From positions 1-64,000 of the forward strand of contig NZ_SEBS01000019.1 of NCBI RefSeq assembly GCF_004211145.1: a stretch of 64,000 nucleotides of DNA, in the 5' to 3' direction. The notes beneath the pieces are model-generated. The model did no database searches, was not told the origin of the DNA, and saw only the letters and a list, made by a program, of their open reading frames with translations. The position numbers were made by a program, and so were the translations under genes. Positions 34,558 through 44,168 of this stretch are shown here, piece by piece; within the stretch, counting starts at the first letter, position 1, and each line of letters opens with the position of its first letter. The stretch comes from Flavobacterium sp. (lineage in GTDB: Bacteria > Bacteroidota > Bacteroidia > Flavobacteriales > Flavobacteriaceae).

Positions 34558-34984
34558 AAAAAATACGCATGTATTATTTTACGTCGACGATGACGCCGAC
34601 GACCGATTTTTCTTCTCAGATGTAGTTAATGCGATGGGCATCAAAACGGTGCTTTTTGCGTCGGCCGACGAATTGCTTTTGTCGCTGCGAGATCCGTCGC
34701 CTAAGCCGTCAATTATTTTTGTCGACCTCAATATGCCTTGCAAGGATGGCTTCGCGACGTTAAAGGAAATAAGGAAAATTGATTCGTATACGTCTATCCC
34801 CGTGGTCATGTTCTCGACATCGGGCGCGTTGCAGGGAATCGAGGAATGTTTCAGGTTGGGCGCGTCGCTCTATCTGGTTAAGCCGACTTCGATCGAGGCA
34901 CTTCGAGGCGCGGTTGCCCAAGTGCTAGAAATGGAATGGGACGGTATCGAGAGGAACAGGTTCAACTTCGTCTGTCGGTTTTAG
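34550..34984 (+). CDS. Single-domain response regulator
   Basis: 144 residues from ATG 34550 (MIKKNTHVLFYVDDDADDRFF). Receiver domain with acidic pocket Asp 13-15, phosphoacceptor Asp 59 (IFVDLNMPCKDG), Ser/Thr of MFSTSG and Lys in LVKPTS. No output domain, so it acts by protein contact, like CheY or Rcp-type receivers. The MEDS kinase is encoded 35 bp downstream and is the natural partner. VDDDADD is typical of Rcp-like receivers. Confidence 0.88.
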   Translation: MIKKNTHVLFYVDDDADDRFFFSDVVNAMGIKTVLFASADELLLSLRDPSPKPSIIFVDLNMPCKDGFATLKEIRKIDSYTSIPVVMFSTSGALQGIEECFRLGASLYLVKPTSIEALRGAVAQVLEMEWDGIERNRFNFVCRF

Positions 34985-35019
34985 ATTCGGCGACTGAAAT
35001 AATAAACGTATTCAGATAT

Positions 35020-36456
35020 ATGGAAACACAAACGACTTACAGTGGCGTTCCCGCGCTGGGTGATGTAAGCTGGGGTTCGCATTTTTGTACCTTTTTTAAT
35101 TCGACCGACGATCTGCTAGGCATCATGACCTCGTTTTTCAAATCGGGCCTGCAAAACAATGAAATGTGCCTTTGGGCGGTTTCGCCTCCGGTTTCGCCTG
35201 CCCAGGCCTTGTTGTCGCTTGAAGGCGTGCTTCCCGATCTCGAGCTGTATCTCGACAAGAAGCAATTGACGATCATTCCGTATGACGAATGGTATTTTGA
35301 AAACGGCCGATTCGATGCCGCGAAGACGTTCCAACGATGGCAACTCTCTTACGATAAAGCGTTACAAGCCGGATTTTCAGGGATGCGCGCCAACGGCATG
35401 GAAAGTTGGATCGATGAAAACCAATGGCAGGCGTTCATGAAATATGAAGATGACCTGAACACGTTCATGGCCGACAAAAAGATAATCGTACAATGTACTT
35501 ATCCGCTTAAGCAAAGCAACGCCTCGAATTTGTTGGACGTCGCTCATGTGCATGAAAAGGTGATCGCCAAAAGAGAAGGACAATGGCGCGTACTCGAGGA
35601 ACAGGAAATGAGGCAAAGCAAAGCCCGACTTTTCGAAACCAACGAAATGCTCGAAAAATTGGTTCGCGAACGCACGCGAAACCTCGAGAATTCAATTGCA
35701 CGCATTGAAGCTGAAGTCGCCACGCGTGCACGAACAGAGAAGAAACTCGTCAAGATTGCGCGCGACCTTGAAAAACGAAACGCCGACCTCAGGCAATTCG
35801 CATACATCGTTTCGCACAATTTGCGTGGTCCGATCACGAACATCATCGGGATTGGATTGTTGCTTGACGCCGCTACAGACGAAATACGGCTTGACCTGCA
35901 AAAGGCGCTGCTCGAGGCCATCGGCCAATTGGACAGCGTAGTACGCGATTTAAACGTGATCTTGCAAGTGCGGTTCGAACCGTCGGACGGCAATGAAATG
36001 GTGAACTTTGATGAACTCGTCGACATCGTTAGAAGCGGGTTGCTGTTCGAGGTGCAAAAATCAGGCGCGACCATAGAAACCGATTTTGGGGAAATATCGG
36101 GCATGTTCACCGTGCGCGCGTACCTGTATAGCATTTTCCAAAACCTTATTTCGAACAGCATCAAGTATGCACATGGCGACCGAACGCCATACATCAAGAT
36201 CAAAAGCAGGCTCGCTTGTAAAAAACTGCAACTGGTTTTCGCCGACAACGGCAGCGGGATCGACCTTGAAAAACATGCAGGCGACGTGTTCGGTTTGTAC
36301 AAACGGTTCACCAAGCGTGGCAGCGGGAAAGGGTTGGGGCTTTTCATGGTCAGGGAACAAGTGGAAAGCCTAGGAGGCGAAGTGTCGGTGAAAAGCGTGC
36401 CGGGCGATGGAACCGTGTTCACGTTGGAGTTTCCTGTTTTGGGCGACGTGATTTAA
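35020..36456 (+). CDS. MEDS-domain histidine kinase
   Basis: 478 residues from ATG 35020. N-terminal MEDS sensory domain (about 15-175): SHFCTFFNSTDDLLGIMTSF, NNEMCLWAVS, VDDxxWYFENGRFDAA-like stretch and FSGMRANGMESWI. A coiled coil follows (about 200-255), then HisKA with the phospho-His 266 (YIVSHNLRGPITNI) and HATPase_c with NLISNSIKYAH, ADNGSGI and KGLGLFMVREQV. No membrane segment: a cytoplasmic kinase. MEDS domains in methanogen and methylotroph regulators sense small one-carbon or halogenated ligands or bind cofactors; the ligand here is unknown. Confidence 0.88.
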   Translation: METQTTYSGVPALGDVSWGSHFCTFFNSTDDLLGIMTSFFKSGLQNNEMCLWAVSPPVSPAQALLSLEGVLPDLELYLDKKQLTIIPYDEWYFENGRFDAAKTFQRWQLSYDKALQAGFSGMRANGMESWIDENQWQAFMKYEDDLNTFMADKKIIVQCTYPLKQSNASNLLDVAHVHEKVIAKREGQWRVLEEQEMRQSKARLFETNEMLEKLVRERTRNLENSIARIEAEVATRARTEKKLVKIARDLEKRNADLRQFAYIVSHNLRGPITNIIGIGLLLDAATDEIRLDLQKALLEAIGQLDSVVRDLNVILQVRFEPSDGNEMVNFDELVDIVRSGLLFEVQKSGATIETDFGEISGMFTVRAYLYSIFQNLISNSIKYAHGDRTPYIKIKSRLACKKLQLVFADNGSGIDLEKHAGDVFGLYKRFTKRGSGKGLGLFMVREQVESLGGEVSVKSVPGDGTVFTLEFPVLGDVI

Positions 36457-36678
36457 GTCGTTGCCGTGAGCGAACATCGGCGGCTATAGAGGAATTGGGT
36501 CCAGCAACGCAACCGTACAAAATTTGGAATTTTCCTTCATGCCGGCGTGCCTGTTTGATTGTCAGATAAACCTTTCCAGAACCTGAATCCCTAAACCAAG
36601 TCAACCTCGTTTCGCAATCGATTTACTTCGTATATTTGAGTAATCGGCAAATTTTTCAAGCCGATTTCGACACGACGC

Positions 36679-39600
36679 ATGACTTCCAAAAATACCAGAT
36701 TCCGTTTGCGCCAAATTAACATCGGGCGTACCTTATATGCTTGCGTGTTGATCGCCGTGTTGGCGTCGTGTGCAAAAACCAACGACCAAGCCGAGTCGCC
36801 AACCGTCGGTGTCGCACAGAACGAAACGAAAAACGCATCGCAAAACCCCGATGTCAAATACTCCGTCGAACAGCTCGACAATACGAAAGGGCTTTCGAAC
36901 AGTTCGGTCAACTGTATTTTCCAGGATTCCCAAAACCTGTTGTGGATCGGGACCTGGGACGGATTGAACAGATACGACGGCAACAATTTCAAGATTTTCC
37001 GGTCGGAACCCGACAATAAGAATTCGCTGAGCAACCAGGTCGTACTCAAAATGGGAGAAGACAAAAACGGCCGGATTTGGGTGCTTACGATGCACGGTAT
37101 CAACCGATACGACAAGAAAACCGATACGTTCGAGCAGTATTATTTCGACCGCAAGAACAAGCCGCCATTGACCGAATCCGAATTCAACATGGCGCTCGAC
37201 GGTTCCAAAAACGTATTCTGCGCCGTCAAGGATTGGGGAATCGGCTATTTCGACGGAAGTGTTTTCAAGTCACTCGGAAACAAAACCTTATCGCAAAAAA
37301 CGGTCACGAAAATGGCGTTCTCAAACGACGATCTGCTGTTGCTGCTTGAAGACGGAAGCCTGCATTCGGTTACATTCGAAACGCTCGCCGACGGATCGAA
37401 AACCATTGCAAACATCGACATTATATCAAAAGGAGTGCGCGGTTTCGAGATTTTGCGCGACGAAAAAATCTGCATGGTCTTGTCTGATGGAACGGCATCG
37501 TTGTTTTCGATGTCTGGCAAAACGTCGAAACTACTTTCGGTCAAGAACGTCGAAAATATAGTTGGCCAAACGCCCGACGGAATCGTACTCTCGGCAAAAT
37601 CGGGTTACATTTTAGTAAGCGCCGACGGAAACGAAATCGTGCGTCCGTGGTCGAAATTCCTAAAGAACCAAAAAATCACGACGCTCGTGCAGGGCAACGA
37701 GAACATCGTCTGGACGGGAACCGACGGCGACGGCGTTTTCAAGATGTTCCCGAGCAAGAAATCGTTTCACCTCGTTTCCAAATCCCAACTGCCCGAACTC
37801 GACGGCGGCATCGTGCGCGCTTTCCTCGAAGCCGGACAAAATTCGTTCTGGCTGGGCACGAAAGGCCGAGGCTTGTTCCGGATTTCGGACGATTTTTATC
37901 GCAATCCTGAGAAACCGCTGTCGTACGTGAATTTCAACGAAGGCAACAGTGTGTTGAACAACGCGGTCTTCGCGCTCAGCAAAGGCAGGGAAAATCTCGT
38001 TTTTATAGGAACCGATGGCGAAGGATTGACGATCTACGACCTTGAAAAGTCAAAAATGATCAGTTGGCGCGATGTTGCCGGGAGCAAAAATCATGAATAT
38101 TTCAAGTCGGTTTACGCGATCTATCAGGACAAAAACGGTTTTGTCTGGCTGGGCACGAACGGTTATGGAATGGTGCGTTGCCGGATTTCAAGATCGGGCG
38201 ACGGGCTCGCGGTTTCGGATTTCCAAAAGTATAACGCGGGAGGTGAGAACGCGCTGAGCAGTAACATCGTATTCTCCATCGTTCCCGGAAACGACGGCCA
38301 GCTTTGGATCGGGACACGGCTCGGCGGATTGAATCTGTTCGACATGAAGTCGGGTAAGTTCACGACTTTCAAGAATGTGGCCGACAACCGGAACAGTTTG
38401 TCGAACAACGATATTTTGTGCCTGGTGCTCGACGCGAAGAAAAAATTATGGATCGGAACGAGCTTCGGGCTTAATTCTCTCGACAAATTGGATGCCGACG
38501 GAACGGCTGTGTTCAAACGCTACACAACCGCGAACGGATTGCCCAACAACACCGTCCACGGCATCGTGCCCGACCAAAAATCGAACCTGTGGATCAGCAC
38601 GAATTTCGGGCTCTCGAACTTTTTGGTACAGCAGGACAAATTCATCAATTATTCAAAGAACGAAGGCTTGCAGAACAACGAGTTTGCCGACGGCGCGTTC
38701 TACGACGATCCTGAATCGGGCTATGTTTTCATGGGCGGCATCAAAGGTTTCAACTATTTCCTGCCGCAGAAAATCAAGGAATCGGCTGTCATTCCTGATT
38801 TGTTGATCGACAAGATTTCGGGCCAGAACCAGGCCGTTCCGTATTATCAAGGCCTCGTCATTTCGCCCGATTCGAAGACCAATCCGGCGATCACGCTCAA
38901 ACACAACCAGAATTTCTTCGATATCCAGATGTCGGCGCTCACGTACACGAATTCCGAGAAATGCCAGTACGCGTACCAACTCGAAGGTTTCGACAAGAAC
39001 TGGAATACGATTGACAACCGAAAGATCATCTCGTTCACGAACGTGCCGCGAGGCGATTATGCGCTTTGGGTGAAATGGTCGAACAGCGATGGTGTCTGGA
39101 CGGAACCCGTGCGCGCGATCGACCTCAAGATCAAACCGGTTTGGTGGCAATCGAACCTCGCGGTGATCATTTACCTGGTTCTCGGGATTTGCTTCCTGTT
39201 GTTCGTCCGCAGTTACCAGCTCAAGAAACTGTCGTTGCGCCAAAATATCCTATTCCGAAAGAACGAAGAGGAACTGCACGAGAACCGATTGGCGTTCTTC
39301 ACGAACATCGCCCACGAATTCCTGACGCCGCTCACGCTTATCGTCGGGCCGATCCAGAAATTGTCAGAAGTCCAGAATCTCAATGAACGCAACCAGAAGT
39401 TCGTGAACATGATCCAGCGCAATTCGTCGCGGTTGCTGTTCCTGACCCAGCAATTGCTCGAGTTCCGAAAGGCCGAACACGATTATCTTGGCGTCACGGT
39501 AAAGCATTTCGACTTGGTCAGCCTGATCGAGCAGATCGCGGAATTGTTCGACGATTGGGCGTTCGAAAAGAAAATCGAATACCATCTTGAAATCCCGTCG

Positions 39601-40899
39601 GAACTAAAGGGTTGGTTCGACAAGGACAAACTTGAGAAGATCGTGTTCAACCTGATGTCGAACGCGTTCAAATATACGCCTGCGGGTGGAAAGATCTGGA
39701 TCAGTTTCGCGATTGAGAACGCAACATCTGGCCGACTTAACATCACGATCACGAACACGGGAAAAGGCATCCCGAAGGAGAAACTGGATTCATTGTTCGA
39801 CCGATTTTTCCTGTCGGATCTCAATCAGGCATCGGATACCGAAATGTTCCGAACCGGAATCGGATTGGCATATATCAAGAAACTCGTCACGGTCCTGCGC
39901 GGCGAAATCGAGGTCTCAAGCATTCCCGACGAACAGACGAAGTTCACGGTGTTGTTGCCGTGCGAAAAGTCGGCGTTCGAGGAAAATGAAATCGATTTGG
40001 GCACGTCGCCGGTGTTGATTTCGCACCACCTCAAAAATATCCTCGAGGAAAAAGAGGAATCGCCCGAGAACGTTCCCGAGAAGATCGAGTTGCTGCAACG
40101 CTTTGAAAACCAGCGAAAAACCATCTTGGTCGTTGAGGACGAAAAGGAAATCCATCTGTTCCTGCGCGATCTGCTCGGCGAAACGTATAACCTTTCGACG
40201 GCTTACGATGGCGTTGAGGCATTGCAACTCATTGAAAAAGAGCTGCCTGATTTAATCATCTCGGACGTCATGATGCCCAATATGGACGGCGTCGACCTGT
40301 GCAAAAAAGTCAAGACCGACATCAGGACGTGCCACATCCCGTTTATCATGCTGACCGCGAAGGATTCGGTGATCCACAGGATCGAAGGACTCGAAAGCGG
40401 CGCGAATTCATACATCCCGAAACCGTTCTATCCCGATCATCTGCTCGTGCGTGTGCAGAAATTGCTACAGGAGAAGGATTTGATCCTGAAACATTTCACG
40501 CAGGATTCGCTCGTCGAAGATCTGTCGGTGCTTCCGATCGACCACAGCGAGAAGGAATTCATCAGGCAGGTCATCGATTTGATCCGACGCAACATCGACA
40601 GCGAGAATCTGCACAGCGCGTTCATCGAAAAGGAAATCGGCATCAGTTCTTCGCAATTGTACAGGAAGACGAAGGAGATCTTCGGGATTTCGCCGGGCGA
40701 CCTCATTCGCACGATCCGATTGAAACACGCGGCCGAATTGTTGCGCAAGAATGTGCTTACAGTGTCGGAAGTTTGTTATAAATCGGGTTTCAACAACCGT
40801 TCTTACTTCTATCGGGAGTTTAATAAGATGTACCAAACGACGCCCAAAAGCTATCAACTTCAATACAAGACGCGCGCGCTGTCCTTTTCAAACAACTGA
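36679..40899 (+). CDS. Hybrid two-component sensor-regulator (HTCS) of the PUL
   Basis: 1406 residues. Signal-type N-terminus with LASC (Cys 31); periplasmic reg_prop propeller about 50-750 (repeats such as LLWIGTWDGLNRYDG, FVWLGTNGYGMVRC and KLWIGTSFGLNSLD); Y_Y_Y domain about 750-820; membrane helix about 828-850; HisKA with phospho-His 879 (NIAHEFLTPLTLI); HATPase_c with NLMSNAFKYTP; receiver with Asp 1196 (ISDVMMPNMDG); and an AraC-type HTH at the C-terminus. It senses an oligosaccharide outside and activates the adjacent susC operon. Candidate binding sites (GTGTACAC twice) are 22 bp past its stop. Confidence 0.94.
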   Translation: MTSKNTRFRLRQINIGRTLYACVLIAVLASCAKTNDQAESPTVGVAQNETKNASQNPDVKYSVEQLDNTKGLSNSSVNCIFQDSQNLLWIGTWDGLNRYDGNNFKIFRSEPDNKNSLSNQVVLKMGEDKNGRIWVLTMHGINRYDKKTDTFEQYYFDRKNKPPLTESEFNMALDGSKNVFCAVKDWGIGYFDGSVFKSLGNKTLSQKTVTKMAFSNDDLLLLLEDGSLHSVTFETLADGSKTIANIDIISKGVRGFEILRDEKICMVLSDGTASLFSMSGKTSKLLSVKNVENIVGQTPDGIVLSAKSGYILVSADGNEIVRPWSKFLKNQKITTLVQGNENIVWTGTDGDGVFKMFPSKKSFHLVSKSQLPELDGGIVRAFLEAGQNSFWLGTKGRGLFRISDDFYRNPEKPLSYVNFNEGNSVLNNAVFALSKGRENLVFIGTDGEGLTIYDLEKSKMISWRDVAGSKNHEYFKSVYAIYQDKNGFVWLGTNGYGMVRCRISRSGDGLAVSDFQKYNAGGENALSSNIVFSIVPGNDGQLWIGTRLGGLNLFDMKSGKFTTFKNVADNRNSLSNNDILCLVLDAKKKLWIGTSFGLNSLDKLDADGTAVFKRYTTANGLPNNTVHGIVPDQKSNLWISTNFGLSNFLVQQDKFINYSKNEGLQNNEFADGAFYDDPESGYVFMGGIKGFNYFLPQKIKESAVIPDLLIDKISGQNQAVPYYQGLVISPDSKTNPAITLKHNQNFFDIQMSALTYTNSEKCQYAYQLEGFDKNWNTIDNRKIISFTNVPRGDYALWVKWSNSDGVWTEPVRAIDLKIKPVWWQSNLAVIIYLVLGICFLLFVRSYQLKKLSLRQNILFRKNEEELHENRLAFFTNIAHEFLTPLTLIVGPIQKLSEVQNLNERNQKFVNMIQRNSSRLLFLTQQLLEFRKAEHDYLGVTVKHFDLVSLIEQIAELFDDWAFEKKIEYHLEIPSELKGWFDKDKLEKIVFNLMSNAFKYTPAGGKIWISFAIENATSGRLNITITNTGKGIPKEKLDSLFDRFFLSDLNQASDTEMFRTGIGLAYIKKLVTVLRGEIEVSSIPDEQTKFTVLLPCEKSAFEENEIDLGTSPVLISHHLKNILEEKEESPENVPEKIELLQRFENQRKTILVVEDEKEIHLFLRDLLGETYNLSTAYDGVEALQLIEKELPDLIISDVMMPNMDGVDLCKKVKTDIRTCHIPFIMLTAKDSVIHRIEGLESGANSYIPKPFYPDHLLVRVQKLLQEKDLILKHFTQDSLVEDLSVLPIDHSEKEFIRQVIDLIRRNIDSENLHSAFIEKEIGISSSQLYRKTKEIFGISPGDLIRTIRLKHAAELLRKNVLTVSEVCYKSGFNNRSYFYREFNKMYQTTPKSYQLQYKTRALSFSNN

Positions 40900-40920
40900 T
40901 TTTAAACGTTTTCACGACTT

Positions 40921-40949
40921 GTGTACACTTTTGGCGAAATAGTGTACAC
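40921..40949 (+). promoter_or_regulatory. Tandem GTGTACAC palindromes, probable HTCS operator
   Basis: GTGTACAC occurs at 40921-40928 and 40942-40949. Each copy is self-complementary and they are exactly 21 bp (two helical turns) apart. The second copy overlaps the expected -33 position of a near-consensus -7 element TACATTTA (40970-40977), which lacks its own -33 TTTG: the picture of an activator-dependent promoter. Binding by the HTCS is inferred. Confidence 0.6.
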
Positions 40950-41040
40950 ATGATCTTGCGTCCAACAAGTACATTTATCAAAACAACTAAAACGTTGTAG
41001 TAAACAATCTCATTTTTATTCCAACCAATTTTTAACCAAA

Positions 41041-41088
41041 ATGAAAAAAAACAAACCATTACTAACAATTCATCAGAATTTAATATGA
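41041..41088 (+). CDS. Short leader ORF overlapping susC start
   Basis: 15 codons from ATG 41041 to TGA 41086-41088 (MKKNKPLLTIHQNLI). The stop overlaps the susC ATG in the classic ATGA arrangement, so ribosomes ending here could restart on susC. It may be a real leader peptide or chance in AT-rich DNA. Confidence 0.3.
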   Translation: MKKNKPLLTIHQNLI

Positions 41089-44000
41089 AGAGGAAAATTA
41101 CGTACTATCTGTTTTTGATGTGGGCGTTCCTGTCCACGAGCGCCATCTACGCGCAGACTGTTAAAGGTACTGTCTCTGATAACGGCGGTCCTTTGCCTAT
41201 GGTAAACGTCAATGTAAAAGGAACGTCGATCAACACTGCGACCGATATCGACGGTAACTATACGTTGCTTGACGCAGGGCCGAACGCGGTTCTTGTGTTC
41301 ACTTATGTAGGATACTTACCAAAAGAGGTTCCCGTAAATGGGGAAAGCATCGTGAACGCGGTGTTGGTGCAGGATCCGCAGTTGCTCAACGAAGTAATCG
41401 TAACAGGTTATTCGAGCCAGCAAAAACGATCGATCTCAGGAGCCGTTGCCCAGGTCGATATGGAAGATTTGTCGAAAACGAGAGTTCCCGACGTGACCCA
41501 AGCCCTGCAAGGACAAGTTGCGGGTGTATTCGTTGCCGCAAGCACAGGTGCTCCGGGCGATGGTATACAATTGCGTGTACGTGGACAAGGAACGCTTGGA
41601 AACAATGACGTCCTATATGTAATCGACGGTGTTCCGTCACGCAGCATTACGTTTTTGAACCAGGCCGACATCAAGAGCATGACTGTTCTGAAAGATGCCG
41701 CCTCAGCCTCACAATACGGCTCACGTGCCGCGGGCGGGGTCATCCTGATTACGACGAAAAGAGGTTCTGAAGGCAAAAGTTCATTTGAAGCAGAAGTTTT
41801 CACGGGCGTACATTTCGCGACGAATCTTCCCGATATGCTGAATACTGAGCAATATTTGAATGTACAGGAGACTTCTTATAACAATACGGCAGGCAACAAT
41901 CCCGCGAATAACCCGTATACGGCATTGCGCAGCAGGACTGACCTGGCCGACACCGATTGGCTCGACGAGCTTTTTGAGACAGGAATCACCACAAGTGCGC
42001 AGGTTACGGCCAGCGGCGGATCGGACAAGATTTCGTATTTGATTTCGGGTGGTTATTATGGCGTGGATGGTATCGTGAAAGAAGACAATGACCGTTACAA
42101 ACGCGTCAATTTCCGTACTAACCTGAACGCGAAGGTCAGCGACCGTTTCAGTGTCGGGACAAACTTGCAGTTGACGTTCATCAAACAGGATAAATTGTCG
42201 TCGGCAGGAGATGCACCGGGTGTGATCCGCCATGCGATGATCCGTCCGTCGGCACTTGCGGTCTTTAAAGATCCGAGCGATCCAACTTGGTCTGCAGAAG
42301 ATCCGTACACCGATTTGCCTTTCTACACAGGACCGAACGGAGGCTGGAACAGTGCCTTGGAATTCACATCGAACCCTTTGGCCATCGTTCACTTTACCGA
42401 CGACAAGCGTGAACTGTTTCAAACATTCGGGAATGTCTACGCTGAATATTCGTTCCTTGGAGACAAATCGCTTAAGTTCAGGAGTAACCTTGGTGTCGAT
42501 GCGAAATTCATCCACAACAAGAACTTCGCGCAGAATTACGGCGACGCGAACCAGATTTTTGCCGAGGATCATCCATATTTCGGGCTCGGACGCAACAACT
42601 TGCCGAACAATTTAAGCGAGAACCGTGGCCAGGATGTTACGTTCACGTGGAGCAACACGCTCAATTACGTAAAAACGATCGGTGATCACGATATCAATGC
42701 GCTTATCGGAACGGAGTACATTACGAACAGTTCAGAGACAATCGGCGGAACCCGTTCTTATTACGATATCACGCTGAATCCGTTCCTTTATCTTGACTAC
42801 GGAAGTGTCGGCAGCGATCAGATCGCGCGCCCTTACTCCGGCGGTTCAGGATCAGGATGGACGTTATTTTCATATTTCGCCACGGCTACTTACGGCTACA
42901 AGAATAAATTGTTTGCCACGGGCACGATGCGTGCCGATGCTTCGTCCCGCTTCGGACCGAACAACAAATGGGGATATTTTCCATCGGTGTCAGCCAACTA
43001 CATCTTGTCGAACGAGAGTTTCATGAAGGAAGTCAGTTGGTTGAGCAACCTGAAATTGCGTGCGAGCTACGGTAAGAACGGTAATCAGGAAATCCCGAAT
43101 TACGCATATCAGGCGCTTTACATAAACACTGAAAATGGCCCTCAGTTGACTCGTTTCGGGAACGACGACGTGCAATGGGAAACCACGACCCAGACCAATT
43201 TTGGCGTTGACTTTGGATTTTTCAAGAACAAATTGACGTTCAGCGCCGATTATTTCTTCAAAAAGACCGACGACATCTTGCTTACGGTCACGCCTCCGGG
43301 AACATTGGGTTCTTATGCCGCGACGTATATCAACTCAGGTGCCGTGGAAAACAAAGGTTTCGAATTCTTCCTTGGTTACCAAAACAACGACAACGAGTTC
43401 AAGTACGGCGTTTCGGCGAATTTGGCGACATTGAAAAACGAGGTCACGAAATTGTACACCTACGTCAACAACATCGAGGACAACATCAATTACACGAGAA
43501 CGGTAGTCGGGCAACCGATAGCGTCTTACTATGGTTACCAGTTTGACGGGATTTACCAGAATCAGGCCGAGATCGACAATTATCTTTTTGCAGACGCCAA
43601 CGGCGCTCAGCCCGGCGATATGAAATTCCGTGATATAAACGCCGATGGTAAGATCGATGCGAATGACCGCACGTTCATCGGAAATCCAATTCCGGAGTTT
43701 ACGTATGGATTGAATTTCAGCGCGTCGTACAAAGGCTTCGATTTATCGTTCCTTTTTCAAGGCGTCTCGAATGTGGATCGTTACAACGACTTGAAACAGA
43801 TCCTCGATTACGATTCACGACCGTTCAATTCGACTACGGCAGTGCTCGATGCGTGGAACGGGGAAGGCACGAGCAACACAATGCCTCGCCTTACGTTCAA
43901 CGCTAATGGAAGCGAGAGAATTTCAAGTGCGATGATCGAAGATGCGTCTTACGTACGACTTAAAAATATCGAACTTGGCTATACTTTCCCTTCGAGCATC

Positions 44001-44156
44001 AAAACGCTCAATAATTTACGTATATATGTTTCGGGGCAAAACTTGCTTACCTGGACGAACTATACAGGACTTGATCCTGAGTCTGTTAACCTGAAAGATC
44101 AGGGAACTTATCCGCAAATGACATCGGTAATGTTTGGTGCACGAATTAAATTGTAA
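41085..44156 (+). CDS. susC: SusC-family TonB-dependent outer-membrane transporter
   Basis: 1023 residues. Signal peptide to AIYAQ (24); carboxypeptidase-regulatory-like domain about 26-105 (VKGTVSDNGGPLPMVNVNVKGT); plug about 115-230 with VIVTGYSSQQKRSISGAVAQV and LRVRGQGTLGNNDVLYVIDG; the 22-strand barrel fills the rest, ending MFGARIKL with terminal Leu. It imports glycan fragments over the outer membrane with TonB energy, capped by the SusD lipoprotein encoded 12 bp downstream. First gene of the PUL transcript. Confidence 0.95.
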   Translation: MKRKITYYLFLMWAFLSTSAIYAQTVKGTVSDNGGPLPMVNVNVKGTSINTATDIDGNYTLLDAGPNAVLVFTYVGYLPKEVPVNGESIVNAVLVQDPQLLNEVIVTGYSSQQKRSISGAVAQVDMEDLSKTRVPDVTQALQGQVAGVFVAASTGAPGDGIQLRVRGQGTLGNNDVLYVIDGVPSRSITFLNQADIKSMTVLKDAASASQYGSRAAGGVILITTKRGSEGKSSFEAEVFTGVHFATNLPDMLNTEQYLNVQETSYNNTAGNNPANNPYTALRSRTDLADTDWLDELFETGITTSAQVTASGGSDKISYLISGGYYGVDGIVKEDNDRYKRVNFRTNLNAKVSDRFSVGTNLQLTFIKQDKLSSAGDAPGVIRHAMIRPSALAVFKDPSDPTWSAEDPYTDLPFYTGPNGGWNSALEFTSNPLAIVHFTDDKRELFQTFGNVYAEYSFLGDKSLKFRSNLGVDAKFIHNKNFAQNYGDANQIFAEDHPYFGLGRNNLPNNLSENRGQDVTFTWSNTLNYVKTIGDHDINALIGTEYITNSSETIGGTRSYYDITLNPFLYLDYGSVGSDQIARPYSGGSGSGWTLFSYFATATYGYKNKLFATGTMRADASSRFGPNNKWGYFPSVSANYILSNESFMKEVSWLSNLKLRASYGKNGNQEIPNYAYQALYINTENGPQLTRFGNDDVQWETTTQTNFGVDFGFFKNKLTFSADYFFKKTDDILLTVTPPGTLGSYAATYINSGAVENKGFEFFLGYQNNDNEFKYGVSANLATLKNEVTKLYTYVNNIEDNINYTRTVVGQPIASYYGYQFDGIYQNQAEIDNYLFADANGAQPGDMKFRDINADGKIDANDRTFIGNPIPEFTYGLNFSASYKGFDLSFLFQGVSNVDRYNDLKQILDYDSRPFNSTTAVLDAWNGEGTSNTMPRLTFNANGSERISSAMIEDASYVRLKNIELGYTFPSSIKTLNNLRIYVSGQNLLTWTNYTGLDPESVNLKDQGTYPQMTSVMFGARIKL

Positions 44157-44168
44157 AAAGAAAAGAAG

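Noticed and set aside
35544..36422. 292-codon ORF opposite the MEDS kinase
   Set aside because: Ser-rich antisense shadow; the kinase motifs are unambiguous on the other strand.
40871..40905. Terminator after the HTCS gene
   Set aside because: No stem followed by T-run could be formed; transcript may continue into the susC leader.
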